64,000 bases of DNA. It comes from Saccharina japonica. Its lineage: Eukaryota > Sar > Phaeophyceae > Laminariales > Laminariaceae. The position numbers were made by a program, and so were the translations under genes. The notes under the pieces were generated by a model, which worked only from the letters and a program-made list of their open reading frames with translations, searched no databases and was not told where the DNA came from. Each line of letters starts with the position of its first letter. Positions within the stretch are counted from its first letter, which is position 1. The stretch spans positions 1 through 64,000 of the forward strand of contig MEHQ01003620.1 in NCBI GenBank assembly GCA_008828725.1, in the 5' to 3' direction. Below are positions 10,278 to 20,726 of this stretch, piece after piece.

Positions 10278-11334
10278 GACTAATTCATATCATACGAATT
10301 CAAGACATTCTTAATTTAGGTTCCACCTCGTACAAGGTACACGATATTATAGCAGCAGGGTGTTATTTTCTTTATAGGACCGGACTCTCGTTTTTCGGGG
10401 ACACATTACTTGAAATTAGAGGTATACGAAGTACACGTCTTTGCAGTGCATTGTTGGGGACCTATTAATAGTGTCTATATGTAGGGTTGTGTAGGGCCCG
10501 ACCCACTGCTATTAACACTATACCCTGTCGTATACATAAGACTATATAGTATTCAGTACACTTTTTTATTATAAAACTAAAATGCGTCTCAGCTCAGCTG
10601 CGAGTTCGAGGGTTTTTCGTCGAAGAAAGTAATATTTCCACGCTGTGTCTGATGCTTCCATCGCGCGTATCGTAAATAGGTTGTCCCTGATGGCTATACT
10701 ACTAGGAGGGGGGTCACTCACACGAAAGGGTGGCGGGTGCTTGACCTGCGGTTAGGACAACGTAGCTCCTTGTTGCTGGTGGTGTTAGCTGCTTTCCTGG
10801 GCCTAACACTACTATCTGAGAGAAAGCACGAGAGGAGGCCGGGGAAACACAGCCAACAAAATAAAATAGGTGAACAGAAAAAAAAAACTCCCTGTGAGGT
10901 TCGTGATGCCCCTGCACACCACGCTGTAACACCTGGTATCGTATACATATATATATAAGGGTAGAATACTAGTCTATTATAGAGGAATTTCAGTCCGAAC
11001 GTTAGTAATATCACAATATCCCGGTGACCATCGGGCAATCAACATGTAGCGCTTATTATCTGTGATCCTGATATTTTAGTTCCTCCGGTCTTCTTCCCCT
11101 TTGCTATACGACCACCTCCTATAATAGCAATTTCACTCGCGTAATAGAGCTCAAAATCGGACGCTCTCTTGACAGGACCTGTCCGAGTTCTCTCCCATGT
11201 GTGCCCAGCGCGCTTGCCCACATTCCTACCCGCAGGGGGCTTATGTTTCATGTCGTTTGTTTCGTTTTCGAAATTAATGAGGAGATGAGGCAACCAACTT
11301 CTACCAAAAACGAAGCACTTCTTGGCCCTCAAGT
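10278..11334. other. No gene recognised; degenerate motif copy inside
   Basis: A degenerate relative of the MSFDEIL block (minus strand) lies at about 10,590-10,632. GTCCTAGG-type and GGGGACA-type fragments near 10,380-10,430 resemble the hairpin at 13,040. No gene is recognised. Confidence 0.45.
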
Positions 11335-11339
11335 TTTAC

Positions 11340-11371
<32 letters not shown>

Positions 11372-11560
11372 CCATCCCATTTATTATCTTCGCACTTCCC
11401 CGTCTTTCTCCCTCCCTATTAATAGTCGCAACTCAGATCCGGGGTCACAAAGTAGGCTCTTCTCCCTCCCCCCCCCACTACGGTTCTTGCCTTGCATTTT
11501 TATCGCGAGAAGATTTCAGCACTCTCTTCCCTCGTCGACTTGCGTCGGATTCCGAGTGTA
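11335..11560 (-). repeat. SINE-like repeat S, copy 1
   Basis: The reverse complement matches 26,580-26,790 and 57,590-57,850. Shared parts are AACCGTAGTGGGGG, GTGACCCCGGATCTGAGT, GGGAGAAAGAC and ATAATAAATGGGATGGAAAA, ending in a 30-base homopolymer (T-run at about 11,341-11,371). The A-rich end fits a retroposed element read on the minus strand. It has a TTAATA insertion at 11,419-11,424 absent from the 26.7-kb copy. Confidence 0.65.
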
Positions 11561-11587
11561 AAAAAAAAAAAAAAAGCCACCTGATGA

Positions 11588-11646
11588 TCAGCTTTGAGAT
11601 CGAAATTTTGGAAATTTTGAGATTTTCCTCGAAATTCATCTTTCTG
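11588..11646 (-). repeat. Degenerate MSFDEIL-motif block
   Basis: GATTTTCCTCGAAATTCATC retains the end of the block; the remainder contains a small AAATTTTG duplication. It lies next to an A-run, as in the other copies. Confidence 0.45.
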
Positions 11647-11674
11647 AGTTTTACCAATATAGTCTACACACGAC

Positions 11675-12196
11675 ACTTTCTTTATTTTATTTTGTCATGC
11701 TTTTGTTTGGTTGCTTGATTGTTGATTTGCTTCTTCAGTATGTTTACTTTTATTATTTTTCCTTTTAGCTTTTTTTTCTCTTTTTTCTCTTTTTTTCTCT
11801 TGCATGCACCTGGATTGCTAGCAGGGTAGGTCTTGCCTGTCGCATATGGCATTGCATTGTCTGCTCTGCTTACTGCACTGCGCGTAGTATATCTCTGTGT
11901 CGTAGTTTTGTGACCACAGAACTGGTACCTTTTTAGGATGAAGAATCGGCACGGACACTGGGTGTGCTGGATGTCGACGGGTAGAAAGGAAGGTTTAATG
12001 TGAAGAACACACACACACACAAACTGAGCGTAGTATCTCTGTGTCGTAGTTTTGTGACCACAGAACTGGTACCTTTTTAGGATGAAGAATCGGCACGGAC
12101 ACTGGGTGTGCTGGATGTCGACGGGTAGAAAGGAAGGTTTAATGTGAAGAACACACAAAGGAAGGTTTAATGTGAAGAACACACACACACACTTAG
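11675..12196 (+). repeat. Repeat family A with (AC)n 3' end, copy 1
   Basis: It shares its whole length with 24,829-25,171, from CACGACACTTTC to GGTTTAATGTGAAGAACAC followed by (AC)n. The last part, starting GTAGTATCTCTGTGTCGTAG, is duplicated in tandem here (about 11,885-12,013 and 12,029-12,157), with a short third piece. A constant 3' end with a simple repeat suggests a retroposon. Confidence 0.65.
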
Positions 12197-12199
12197 CTT

Positions 12200-12238
12200 G
12201 CAAAGATGAGTTTCGACGAAATCCTCCATCTCACAGCT
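12200..12238 (+). repeat. MSFDEIL-motif block, plus orientation
   Basis: GCAAAG then ATG at 12,206 reads M-S-F-D-E-I-L-H-L-T-A. It is followed by the micro-insertions CGAGTA and TTAATA at 12,239-12,250. Orientation is opposite to the block at 11,588, so the two flank family A as an imperfect inverted pair. Confidence 0.55.
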
Positions 12239-12250
12239 ACGAGTATTAAT

Positions 12251-12880
12251 AGAGTAATAGTAGCTGTTTGTTGCCGTTGTATAGAATGGTATCATACGTT
12301 TTTTTCGTTTTTGGTTTTCTGTTTTTTTCACTCTTCACTCTTCACTTTTCACTTTTCTCGGTATGATGCGCACGTAAAACATGTACCAGTCTGACCGTAA
12401 ATATAAGCAACTTTAGGAAAACCGTAAATATAAGCAACATTATAAATAGAGGCCATGGGGTGCTGTAATAATGGTGAACCTCACAGAATCATTAGCATTC
12501 GTATCATTCAGTAGTCTAGAGGGTTCCAAATTTCCATTATTAGTTGACCCGGGGATGGTTAGATATCACCCCCCCCCCCCATATCTGGGATTTCGCGCAA
12601 TTTTTCCAGTAAGGATTTTTTCTGAGAATTACTGAGCTCTCCCAAGCCGAAAAATCGAGTTTTTTTACATTAGTTTTCACTCGTACGTCGTATCGTATTT
12701 TTGGTACTTCTGGCCATGTAAAGAACTGCTCGTTACAAGTATTATCATACAGCATTGCTCTCAACCGGCAGAAACAAATAACAAATAATCAGGTCCGAGT
12801 GCTACTTCGTTGGGTCGACATACACAAAGCAAAAAAAAAAAAAAAAAAGTGAAAAACAAAATAATAGTGCCAAAAAAAGG
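12251..12880. other. No gene recognised
   Basis: AT-rich sequence with a duplicated CCGTAAATATAAGCAAC near 12,395 and 12,421, a C-run near 12,570 and an A-run near 12,830. No gene. Confidence 0.5.
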
Positions 12881-12884
12881 GAGA

Positions 12885-12960
12885 TAGTGACGATGCTGGG
12901 AGTCGAACTGCGGCCATCAGATTCACAGTATTACCTACTACCTGCTCGTATATGTTTGCT
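12885..12960 (-). repeat. tRNA-related sequence, probably a SINE head
   Basis: The minus strand reads GCAGTTCGACTCCC, a good T-arm/box B, preceded by GAGCAGGTAGTAGGTAATAC. No complete cloverleaf can be folded, so a functional tRNA is unlikely. Confidence 0.4.
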
Positions 12961-13039
12961 ATGTCAGGAGGTTGCTTATATTTTCGGTCAGACTGGTACG
13001 TATGTATGTACAGTACATATATACATGCCTTATTTATAG

Positions 13040-13110
13040 GACTGGAGTTCTGTTTTGGGGACAAATTACTTAGAATTAGTGTGGATTGTCCCCAAAACGG
13101 GACTGCAGTT
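13040..13110. repeat. Short hairpin element
   Basis: ACTGGAGTTCTGTTTTGGGG and the complement of CCCCAAAACGGGACTGCAGT form imperfect arms around AAATTACTTAGAATTAG. Half-copies occur at 10,395, 53,545 and 53,945. Confidence 0.5.
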
Positions 13111-13168
13111 AGTTCTAAAAGGGTTAAGTTCAAAGTCTACAGCAGCAATTATTTTATTACTATTAATA

Positions 13169-13280
13169 TTACCAGGGACCATAGTAAATAGGACCAAATA
13201 AATATTGTTAAATAAAAAGGTAAATATAGGTTTTTGTGTATAGGTCCTATTTATCATGATGATGATGGTCCTTCCTAAAA
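13169..13280. mobile_element. TA-flanked MITE, family M, copy 1
   Basis: It starts TTACCAGGGACCATAGTAA and ends in a decayed complement, with TA at both edges (13,167-13,168 and 13,281-13,282). Related copies are at 55,397, 58,497, 58,929 and 59,272. TA duplications are typical of the Tc1/mariner superfamily. Confidence 0.65.
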
Positions 13281-13734
13281 TACTGTAGCGAGAGTGCTCG
13301 ACAAAAATGTCAAAATGAAAAAGCAAATATTTTTGTAAAAACGACTGCGTTGGGATTTAGTTGTGGACGAAACGACGAAAAACGATTTTTTTCCTATTTG
13401 CTTTTTACTTGGTTTTAGACCCCCCCCTCCAGTATATTATATATTTATGGGTTGGGTTGGCGTCGCCTGGCGACGACGCTGTAAAACATGCCTCTCACTG
13501 CGTGAGCTCGACAACCAGGGTGGTACCGTTTTTTTTCTTGTTTTTTTTTGCGGTTACCCAAGGCTGGCGGTCGAGTAGATCATTTGTGCGGGGTGGGGAA
13601 CCTCAACTCCGCACAAGGGGAATGATAGTATCACGTAGTGTGTATATGGTAAGGCACCCAGAGGCAGATACATAGCAAAACCCATCATTGCTGTCTCTGG
13701 AAGTGACCACACCAGATATTAAATTAATTCATTG

Positions 13735-13930
13735 GAGGCTGTCGTCCACATGCAAGTCCGCCTCAGAGGCGGTTCTTAGCAGGATGCAGCTCAACCTCCA
13801 TGCGACTCGCCCAATGCCTCACGGTGCTTCGCGCTTGGTGCAAGCAATGTCTGCCTGGTTGGTGAAAACCCAACGTGCTCCGTCCCGGCATTGTAGGGAT
13901 GCGAGGGTCTATGGTCATACAACTACGGCC
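13735..13930 (+). repeat. Dispersed repeat Q, copy 1
   Basis: Contains AGTCCGCCTCAGAGGCGG (a small stem), GGATGCAGCTC, GTGCAAGCAATGTCTGCCTG and TGCTCCGTCCCGGCATTGTA. Copies at 15,420-15,640 and 61,208-61,480; a partial one at 19,333-19,430. Confidence 0.65.
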
Positions 13931-14468
13931 GTGCACGACATGATGAGTAACCCCCCCCCGGAAATAGACGACATAGAGAACACCACCACGAGCGATGACA
14001 GCGATCGTAGGCTACTAGATATCGACCATCATGTAGGAACCTCCTTATAGTATAAATGGGCATCCACACGAGAGGACCTACCTGAAGAAAAAACAGTTTT
14101 GTGGTCGATTTTGTCAAGGTGTGGTCAAATAATATGATACTGTACCCGAAAAAACGTCAAAACAAGCGCGTGTCGGAAAACGAAGTTATCACGTAAACCG
14201 GTAAACCTGTGGCTACACATCGATGTTTGATTCGCCAAATCCAACAAGGTACAGTTTGGACCACGCAAAAATCCAAACGACGAAGCATTTGCTGCCATAT
14301 ACTTCCATGTGGTTCCTTAGTATTTTCGCCTGCTGTATCCTAAGGTACTCTGATGGGATTTCCGGAACGAATGTTAATGTTCTAACCGCGGAGCCTTCTG
14401 AGCTGCCTTGTCGTGATCCCTCTGTCCCTCTCCTCCTGCCCCTGGAAACGCGAATTGCACGAAAAAAG

Positions 14469-14609
14469 GCGTCCCTCATGACCGGACGAGACTCATTCCG
14501 CACGGGGATGCAGTTCGAGGAGCTGACCAACTTCATGCCGTGGGGGTTACCGCTGGACGAGGTTACCCTTGCGGAGCGCTTCAAGCATGCCGGGTACTCC
14601 ACACACATG
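14469..14609 (+). pseudogene. Sulfatase pseudogene, exon-2 copy
   Basis: 141 bp, the same length and frame as exon 2 of the sulfatase gene at 56,804-56,944. It reads ASLMTGRDSFRTGMQF through to AGYSTHM with about 6 of 47 residues changed. The acceptor (AAAG) and a GT donor remain, and intron similarity extends left to about 14,355. By itself this exon is intact; the call of pseudogene rests on the missing exon 1 and the broken copies of exons 3 and 4 downstream. Confidence 0.7.
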
Positions 14610-15419
14610 GTGGGCCAGCCGCCAGTGCGCAGCAGATATAGTATAAGCTGTCGCTAGAGACTCGCGTAGGAGTACATTGTTTATTTAGGTTATCACTACA
14701 TCGTTAAACTTGTGTGCGTTGGTGAACTGTACGTGTCATAATTTAATCGTAGATGTTGGTCGTAGATTTGGGTGGTCGTAACCCGCCTTTCTTTATATTC
14801 CAGTGAAGCCCGGCCTATAGCCACAGCTCGAAAGAGGGCCCTGCTTTTGTTTCACGCCATGTAAACTAGAAGCTTGCATTCGCTCGTGTTGAATATCACA
14901 CGTCACGCTGGCACTTTCGTGCTCTTGTTCGCTCGTCGTGCTTCATCCATCCATCCATCCATCCGTCCTCGTTCGGCAACACCAGGTAGCGGTATGTTGT
15001 AAGGTCGGGTACATTCTTTTTCTTCCTTTTTATTATCATCGCTGTTACCCTTCAGCTCAACTCCTGGAAGACATTACCCTCAGACCTCAACAGCCTCCTG
15101 GATAAGTATTTATCATGGGTGCCCCCCCCCTGTTGTGTCTGTTGTACATAATGTATCCTCTTTGTTATACTCAGAAAAAAGTGTCCAACTTTTATACCAA
15201 GCAAATTGTCCACAAAACGTGGGTGCAGTTAGTTGTTGTCAGGTGTGAGGAAGGGGTTTCGTAATGAACGTGTTTTTGCACCCCATGCCCTGGCCTCCCC
15301 ATATTGATTTGCTGAGGATAGTTGAACGGCCGTCCTCCATCACTAATCGACACTGCTGCTGCTGCTGTGTGCAGCGGTCAGCGCCTGTACGGCCACCCCG
15401 CCATCAATTCATTCGATGC
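14610..15419. other. Former intron 2 of the sulfatase duplicate, first part
   Basis: No gene is seen. There is a (CATC)n tract near 14,945, a C-run near 15,123 and a relative of the hairpin repeat near 15,170-15,235. Confidence 0.4.
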
Positions 15420-15640
15420 TGTCATCCATTTGCAAGCAAGAAAGTCCGCCTCGCAAGCGGTTCTCCGTAGGATGCAGCTCGTTCCTTCTTGCGTGCGACT
15501 CGCGCCGAACACCTCACGGCGCTCCGCGCTTTGTGCAAGCAATCAATGTATGCCTGGTCGGTGAAAATCCAGCGTGCTCCGTCCCGACATGGTATAGGGA
15601 TGTGACGGTCTATGGTCATACGACTACGGCCATGCATGCC
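15420..15640 (+). repeat. Dispersed repeat Q, copy 2
   Basis: Matches 13,735-13,930 with scattered changes. It ends four bases of C and an A before the LTR element that starts at 15,669. Confidence 0.65.
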
Positions 15641-15668
15641 ATGAGTACACCCTCTCCGCCCTCCCCCA

Positions 15669-16213
15669 TGAAATAATGACGCGTGTGTTGAGGCTCTGTC
15701 TCTGTGGAGAGCGATGGCAGAGGTGGCACCGAAGTGTCTGTAAAGATCACTTGTGAAGAAGAAGAAAAGTCATGGTTTGAAAAGGCGCTTATGTGGCCAT
15801 ATTGGAAATAAGATTGATCTGAGAGATTAATGAAAAGGGAGAAGAAGAGAAGAGAAGAGGAGTAGAGTAGAGAGTAGAGTGATCGAGGTGGGCGATGCCT
15901 GCACCTGATCATCTCGGTACAATGCCCATGCTACGAACAGTTACATTCTACCGTAGTGTGTACCGTTCCCTGAAATGTTCTCAATAACGTTTATAGTAAC
16001 GTTCTAGCAACGTCCTCAGCATCGTTCCTGATGGAGATGCTTTGGACATACGATAGAGCGCACTACGAGCAAGACAAACTCGTAATCTATCCGCTTATTG
16101 CATTTACCCGAATATCTAAACTAAGATACTCATCATAAACTCGTATCAGTGCGTAGTGACTGCACATCACAATAATATAGACACGTATGGATCTCAACGT
16201 CCATATGCTAACA
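15669..16213 (-). repeat. LTR of the small element, left copy
   Basis: TG...CA termini. Very similar to 17,391-17,926, with small indels around 16,135-16,170. Confidence 0.85.
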
Positions 16214-17390
16214 CGCCCCCGTGATGAAAGTCAGTAGCTAGAGTAACGCTCACGGTGTTGAAACCTGATACTCAAAAATCAAAATGCACGAATAAATAAT
16301 GAAATAATGGTATATACAACTATTCAGTCCTGCGCGATTGCAGCGGCAATATGGAAAACAGTAGACACAAAGTTCACTACATATTCAGTCCCGTGTGATG
16401 ACGGTGGCAATATGGTTGTACTCATGTCAGAAAAGCTATTCGTGGTTGTGCATGACTACTGAGTCATAAACTACAATGAAAAGCGTAGAAAGTTATCTGC
16501 TGTACTTGTAACCCGCCCCCTCAATTGAATACTACAATGATAGAGCTACGGAAATAGTACGTAAACGTGCAGAAACAAAGAAATGTCGGTGGGTGTGTAC
16601 CCAGACAAAAATATCATTGACCTACTGTATGCACCAATACATGTGAATACTCATTTGTCCAGCAGTCAACGTTGGATAGTTGAAGAGACATTTGATAAAA
16701 CTGGGACGTGTGTCCAGTGTGGAGTATAGACGGGCGAACGTACTCATATGAACTCTACAGAGTAGTACCGGGTGTACGCAAAGTCAAAGAAGAAAGAAAA
16801 TCGTGGTGTAAATACCACCGATGTATACCCTAGGAAATAAGCGTCAATCCGTATGATGAGTGTTCAACGCGCCCCTGAATTGACACCTAGAACAACATGA
16901 AATCGAAGTAGCAAACTGATGACGTTCGTTCAGTACAGCGACAAAGTGTACTATTCAGTTGTGTACATGTATGTACGTACGTACTCGAAAGAAGTTTACG
17001 AGTACAGATAGTACCGCAATATACTACGTTGGGCGTAGTCGTATCGCAAAATATACTCGTGGTGTTTTCGTGTTGACCAGCGAGCTATATCCTAGCAAAG
17101 TAAGAAAGTATCTGATGTGCTTGTGCTACGCCCCCCCAATGGATCCTAGGACTCAGAAATCGACTCCTTGTAGTAACCCTGTCGAACGAATTTATTAATG
17201 AAAATCGATGAAGAGAGTCGATGTCGATACTGTCGGGTAGATGATGATCTTCTGATTTTTGGAGCAAAAATCATATTCCTCCGCACTTTAAAACTTGAAA
17301 TTTCTTCGAATGTAGAACGTGACGAGCTCTCTGGGAGACGTCGTTGCGTGGTACCAGTTGGTGCGTAGACCAATATCGAGGCTCGTAACC

Positions 17391-17926
17391 TGAAATAATG
17401 ACGCGTGTGTCGAGGCTCTGTCTCTGTGGAGAGAGATGGCAGAGGTGGCACCGAAGTGTCTGTAAAGATCACTTGTGAAGAAGAAAAGTCATGGTTTGAA
17501 AAGGCGCTTATCTGGCCATATTGGAAAGAAGATTGATCTGAGAGATTAATGAAAAGGGAGAAGAAGAGAAGAGAAGAGGAGTAGAGTAGAGAGTAGAGTG
17601 ATCGAGGTGGGCGATGCCTGCACCTGATCATCTCGGTACAATGCCCATGCTACGGACAGTTACATTCTACCGTAGTGTGTACCGTTCCCTGAAATGTTCT
17701 CAATAACGTTTATAGTAACGTTCTAGCAACGTCCTCAGCATCGTTCCTGATGGAGATGCTTTGGACATACAATAGAGCGCACTACGAGTAAGACAAACTC
17801 GTACTCTATCCGCTTATTGCATTTACCCGAATATCTAAACTAAGATACTCGCATACTCGTATCAGTGCGTAGTGACTGCACATCACAATATAGATACGTA
17901 TGGATCTCAACGTCCATATGCTAACA
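17391..17926 (-). repeat. LTR of the small element, right copy
   Basis: TG...CA termini, followed directly by the CCCCA target duplication. Confidence 0.85.
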
Positions 17927-18042
17927 CCCCACCCCCCCTCCCCCACCTTCACCCCCTGTCCCCTGTCCCCATGAACCCTACCGCCTTCACGACCCCCGAA
18001 TGACGAATGGTTGAACGCTTTCATTTTTTCCTTCGAGGGAGG

Positions 18043-18155
18043 GTGGGGAAGTGAACCCAGGGGTCGTTCACAGAAGACTACTACCCGTTCAACAGGGGGT
18101 TCGACACCTTTCTGGGCTACCTGGGCCCGCAGGAGTCATACTACGGTCATGACAG
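18043..18155 (+). pseudogene. Sulfatase pseudogene, exon-3 copy with stop codon
   Basis: 113 bp, same length as exon 3 at 58,255-58,367, including ACTACTACCCGTTCAACAGG and a GT donor (GACAG/GTGAG). The Trp codon of the conserved GKW motif is TGA, and the next residues are changed, either by a substitution or by a compensating pair of indels. No AG lies directly before the exon start, unlike the working copy. Similarity extends into the upstream intron from about 17,965. Confidence 0.75.
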
Positions 18156-18664
18156 GTGAGAGCAAAACATATAAACGCTCATTTTTTTTGTCAATGTGAT
18201 CGTCAATATATATACCATATACCAGGTACACATATATACCAGGTACTTCGTATATGTATTGGAACCTGTTTGTTTGTTTGTTTGTTTGTCGTTTGGCGTC
18301 ACATCATGAGAGAATGAGTGCGGATGCGAGTGTGGGTTTGATAAATACTCCTACGTATACCACAGGTGTGCCACTTTATCGCTCGATTTTATGGTGTTTT
18401 TCGTGTTTTCGTGTCTTGAACCCTTTTTCTATTATTGCTTCGAAAAATAACCCCAAATTATCTAGGTAATATTCTGTATCCAAAACGTAAGGTAGGGGCA
18501 GTGCTAAAAGGCCCATCGATATCGTGTGCTCGATTTGCTGCCGTCGTTTTTTTTTTTGCTTTCACTCCTTCCCCGACCATGTCGCCAACCAGGCCTGTCT
18601 GGTATTGGTCGTCAAAACCGCGAAAGATCGGTCACAAAAAAAATGGAAACACGCATATTTACAC
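18156..18664. other. Former intron 3 of the sulfatase duplicate
   Basis: No gene. (GTTT)n lies near 18,270. The last 120 bp match the end of intron 3 of the working gene. Confidence 0.4.
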
Positions 18665-18725
18665 CGACGTCGGATGTGGAAACAAAGACGGGTACATGGA
18701 CTACGCGACGAACACAACACGCCAG
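18665..18725 (+). pseudogene. Sulfatase pseudogene, exon-4 copy with lost acceptor
   Basis: 61 bp matching exon 4 at 60,167-60,227; it reads GNKDGYMDYATNTTRQ and keeps the GTGCGTTCAC donor. The splice acceptor AG of the working gene is AC here (18,663-18,664), so this exon could not be joined in the same way. No exon 5-8 copies follow. Confidence 0.75.
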
Positions 18726-19093
18726 GTGCGTTCACTAACAAAAAACGATTTTTATCTTATCCCGCGGCTGTTTACACAGGTGGTGGCTGAACACGCATGC
18801 TACGGTAGCCTGCATGCAGGTGCACCATCCATTGTTTTTGCCTCATAAGGGTGGTCACTTGAGGAGCACTATACCTCACCCAAAAACTGATTTTCGAGGA
18901 AAATACCAATCCTACCCGATGAACAATCACATGGCCTCAGTATGAAACGAAACATATTTCAACACAAGAACGAACGACTGACGATTTTGGGTTAAGAAGC
19001 CCCGTCTTTCAAAAATATTTCCACCCAAAAGGTGCTATCTCTATCGTAGCACGCGTCCGAAAGCACCCCCCCCCCTCAAAAAAAAAAAAAAAA
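18726..19093. other. No gene recognised
   Basis: The first bases match intron 4 of the sulfatase gene, then the match is lost. C- and A-runs at 19,063-19,093. Confidence 0.4.
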
Positions 19094-19317
19094 TATATCT
19101 CGTAGATCCGAGAGGTGGACAGCCCTCCAGGGCGATCATAGTCACGTTGTTCGTTGTCTTGGGAAAGCTGGAGCGACGGTTTGATTGGGATTGACTTGAG
19201 CATCAGCCCCAGACGGCACCAGTGCCACGCCTACATGCGGTTCGTCACCCGCGCCAGCAACCCCTTCAGCAGTGCCGTCAGCCACCATCATCTGCTGTCA
19301 GCCCCACCATCTAACCT
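19094..19317 (+). repeat. Left arm of a 224-bp inverted repeat
   Basis: Almost exact reverse complement of 20,311-20,533. The right arm belongs to a longer open frame on the minus strand, so this arm looks like an inverted copy of part of it. Confidence 0.8.
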
Positions 19318-19332
19318 CGCCCCCCCCCTGCT

Positions 19333-19430
19333 TGGTGCTAGCAATGCCTGCCTGATCAGTGAAAACCCGACATGCTCCGTCCCGGCATTGTAGGAATGCG
19401 GGGTCTATTGGTCATACGCTAAGCGGCATT
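19333..19430 (+). repeat. Dispersed repeat Q, partial copy
   Basis: GCTAGCAATGCCTGCCTG to GGTCTATTGGTCATACG matches the 61.2-kb copy. Confidence 0.6.
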
Positions 19431-19931
19431 AGCATGAATAGTAAGTTACTGCGGCCCCCCCCCCGACACTGCACAATGTGGGCGAAAGCCAAACATACAT
19501 GCTTGTGGAGGCGTTGAACAATAGAGCGCACCATTATTAGGCGTACGCACCGAATTGAGAGGTTGTCGACACCTTGCGCGGTTTGCCAGAATGTTCAATG
19601 TCCCCACAATGAGTTTTTTACGTCCACATTACGTAGGAAGGGGGGTGGGGGGCGATCCCTCTCACCTGCATGCTGTGCGCCTGAACCGGCGAACGACCGC
19701 TGCGTGCGCTCCGACTGACGTGCTCGTTGGATTGCATCGTCAACTGTAGATAAGGTCGCTTGGCGCACGCACAGAAACGCACGCAAACATTTGTGGCGCT
19801 TGCATGAAAGTCGCACATCTCGTTCTTCTGGTCGGAACATAACGGTGTATATATACCCGCACACCCCGACACCTTCATTTGGTAGTAGACGTTAGAAGTT
19901 GCCCATGCTGCGAGGGGATATATCACACCCT
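19431..19931. other. No gene recognised
   Basis: Short frames only; C-run near 19,455. Part around 19,745-19,880 resembles 60,400-60,480. Confidence 0.4.
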
Positions 19932-20310
19932 GGACAGTTCCTATTTCAATAGTCTATTGTGTCTATGATCATTTTTGGGTGTTGTCTACTAATTGGAATT
20001 GCCCAACCAAATAATTTCGATTGAAGTACATTCATTGGAATTGTCCGGCTAACGGACGTTTTTAACAACGCGTATTTAGCAAATAAATTGCCAAATTTCC
20101 ATTTTTTGGCAAGTTTTACTTGCCAAAATAGCAAAAAACTTGCCAAGTTTTTTTCCGGATATTTCCGTAGCTGTTCGTTGGCAAGTTTTTGGAAATTCAA
20201 ATTTGCTATTTCACTTGCCATTTGCGACCAATCACGCCTACCCAAGACCATGCGAACCACACGCCGTTGCGCTAGACGCACGAGCTGCAGCAACACAGGA
20301 AGATACCGAG

Positions 20311-20533
20311 GGTTAGATGGTGGGGCTGACAGCAGATGATGGTGGCTGACGGCACTGCTGAAGGGGTTGCTGGCGCGGGTGACGAACCGCATGTAGGCGT
20401 GGCACTGGTGCCGTCTGGGGCTGATGCTCAAGTCAATCCCAATCAAACCGTCGCTCCAGCTTTCCCAAGACAACGAACAACGTGACTATGATCGCCCTGG
20501 AGGGCTGTCCACCTCTCGGATCTACGAGATATA
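20311..20533 (-). repeat. Right arm of the 224-bp inverted repeat
   Basis: Partner of 19,094-19,317. It lies inside the inserted element and overlaps the protein-like frame 20,433-20,726. Confidence 0.8.
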
Positions 20534-20726
20534 CTTGGATCCGTCTCCAGGCCACCCATGCCTCGACGAGGGTGTCGTCTAGCTGTCCGATCCTTGCTGT
20601 ACGGGGTTTGATAAAAAAACTGAAGGCATTACGTGGCTCAAATACCAAGTTTCTTGCCATTTCATCGTGTCTGTCGATAGAAAGTATTTTCCAATACTTG
20701 CCAATATGCTGTTGCCAAAATAGCAA
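20433..20726 (-). pseudogene. Unrecognised protein-like fragment
   Basis: A 97-codon open frame with balanced composition, including GQLDDTLVEAWVAWRRI and TLFVVLGKLERRF. I do not recognise the family. Part of it is also present, inverted, at 19,094-19,185, which suggests that a real coding segment was captured by a transposon. No start context or partner domain is visible. Confidence 0.3.

Larger units (their letters stand above)
15669..17926 (-). mobile_element. Small non-autonomous LTR retrotransposon, copia-like signals
   Basis: Two direct LTRs (15,669-16,213, 545 bp; 17,391-17,926, 536 bp) start TGAAATAATG and end GCTAACA. An exact 5-bp target duplication, CCCCA, flanks the element at 15,664-15,668 and 17,927-17,931. 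The 1,177-bp interior has no gag or pol. Read on the minus strand, a purine tract ACGGGGGCG abuts the TGTTAGC start of the 3' LTR, and GGTTACGAGCC follows the other LTR where a primer-binding site is expected; both are usual for Ty1/copia relatives. It lies in the former intron 2 of the sulfatase duplicate and must move with proteins supplied in trans. Confidence 0.85.

Noticed and set aside
20433..20726. Assignment of the protein-like fragment to an integrase or transposase
   Set aside because: No catalytic motif could be placed; left as unrecognised.
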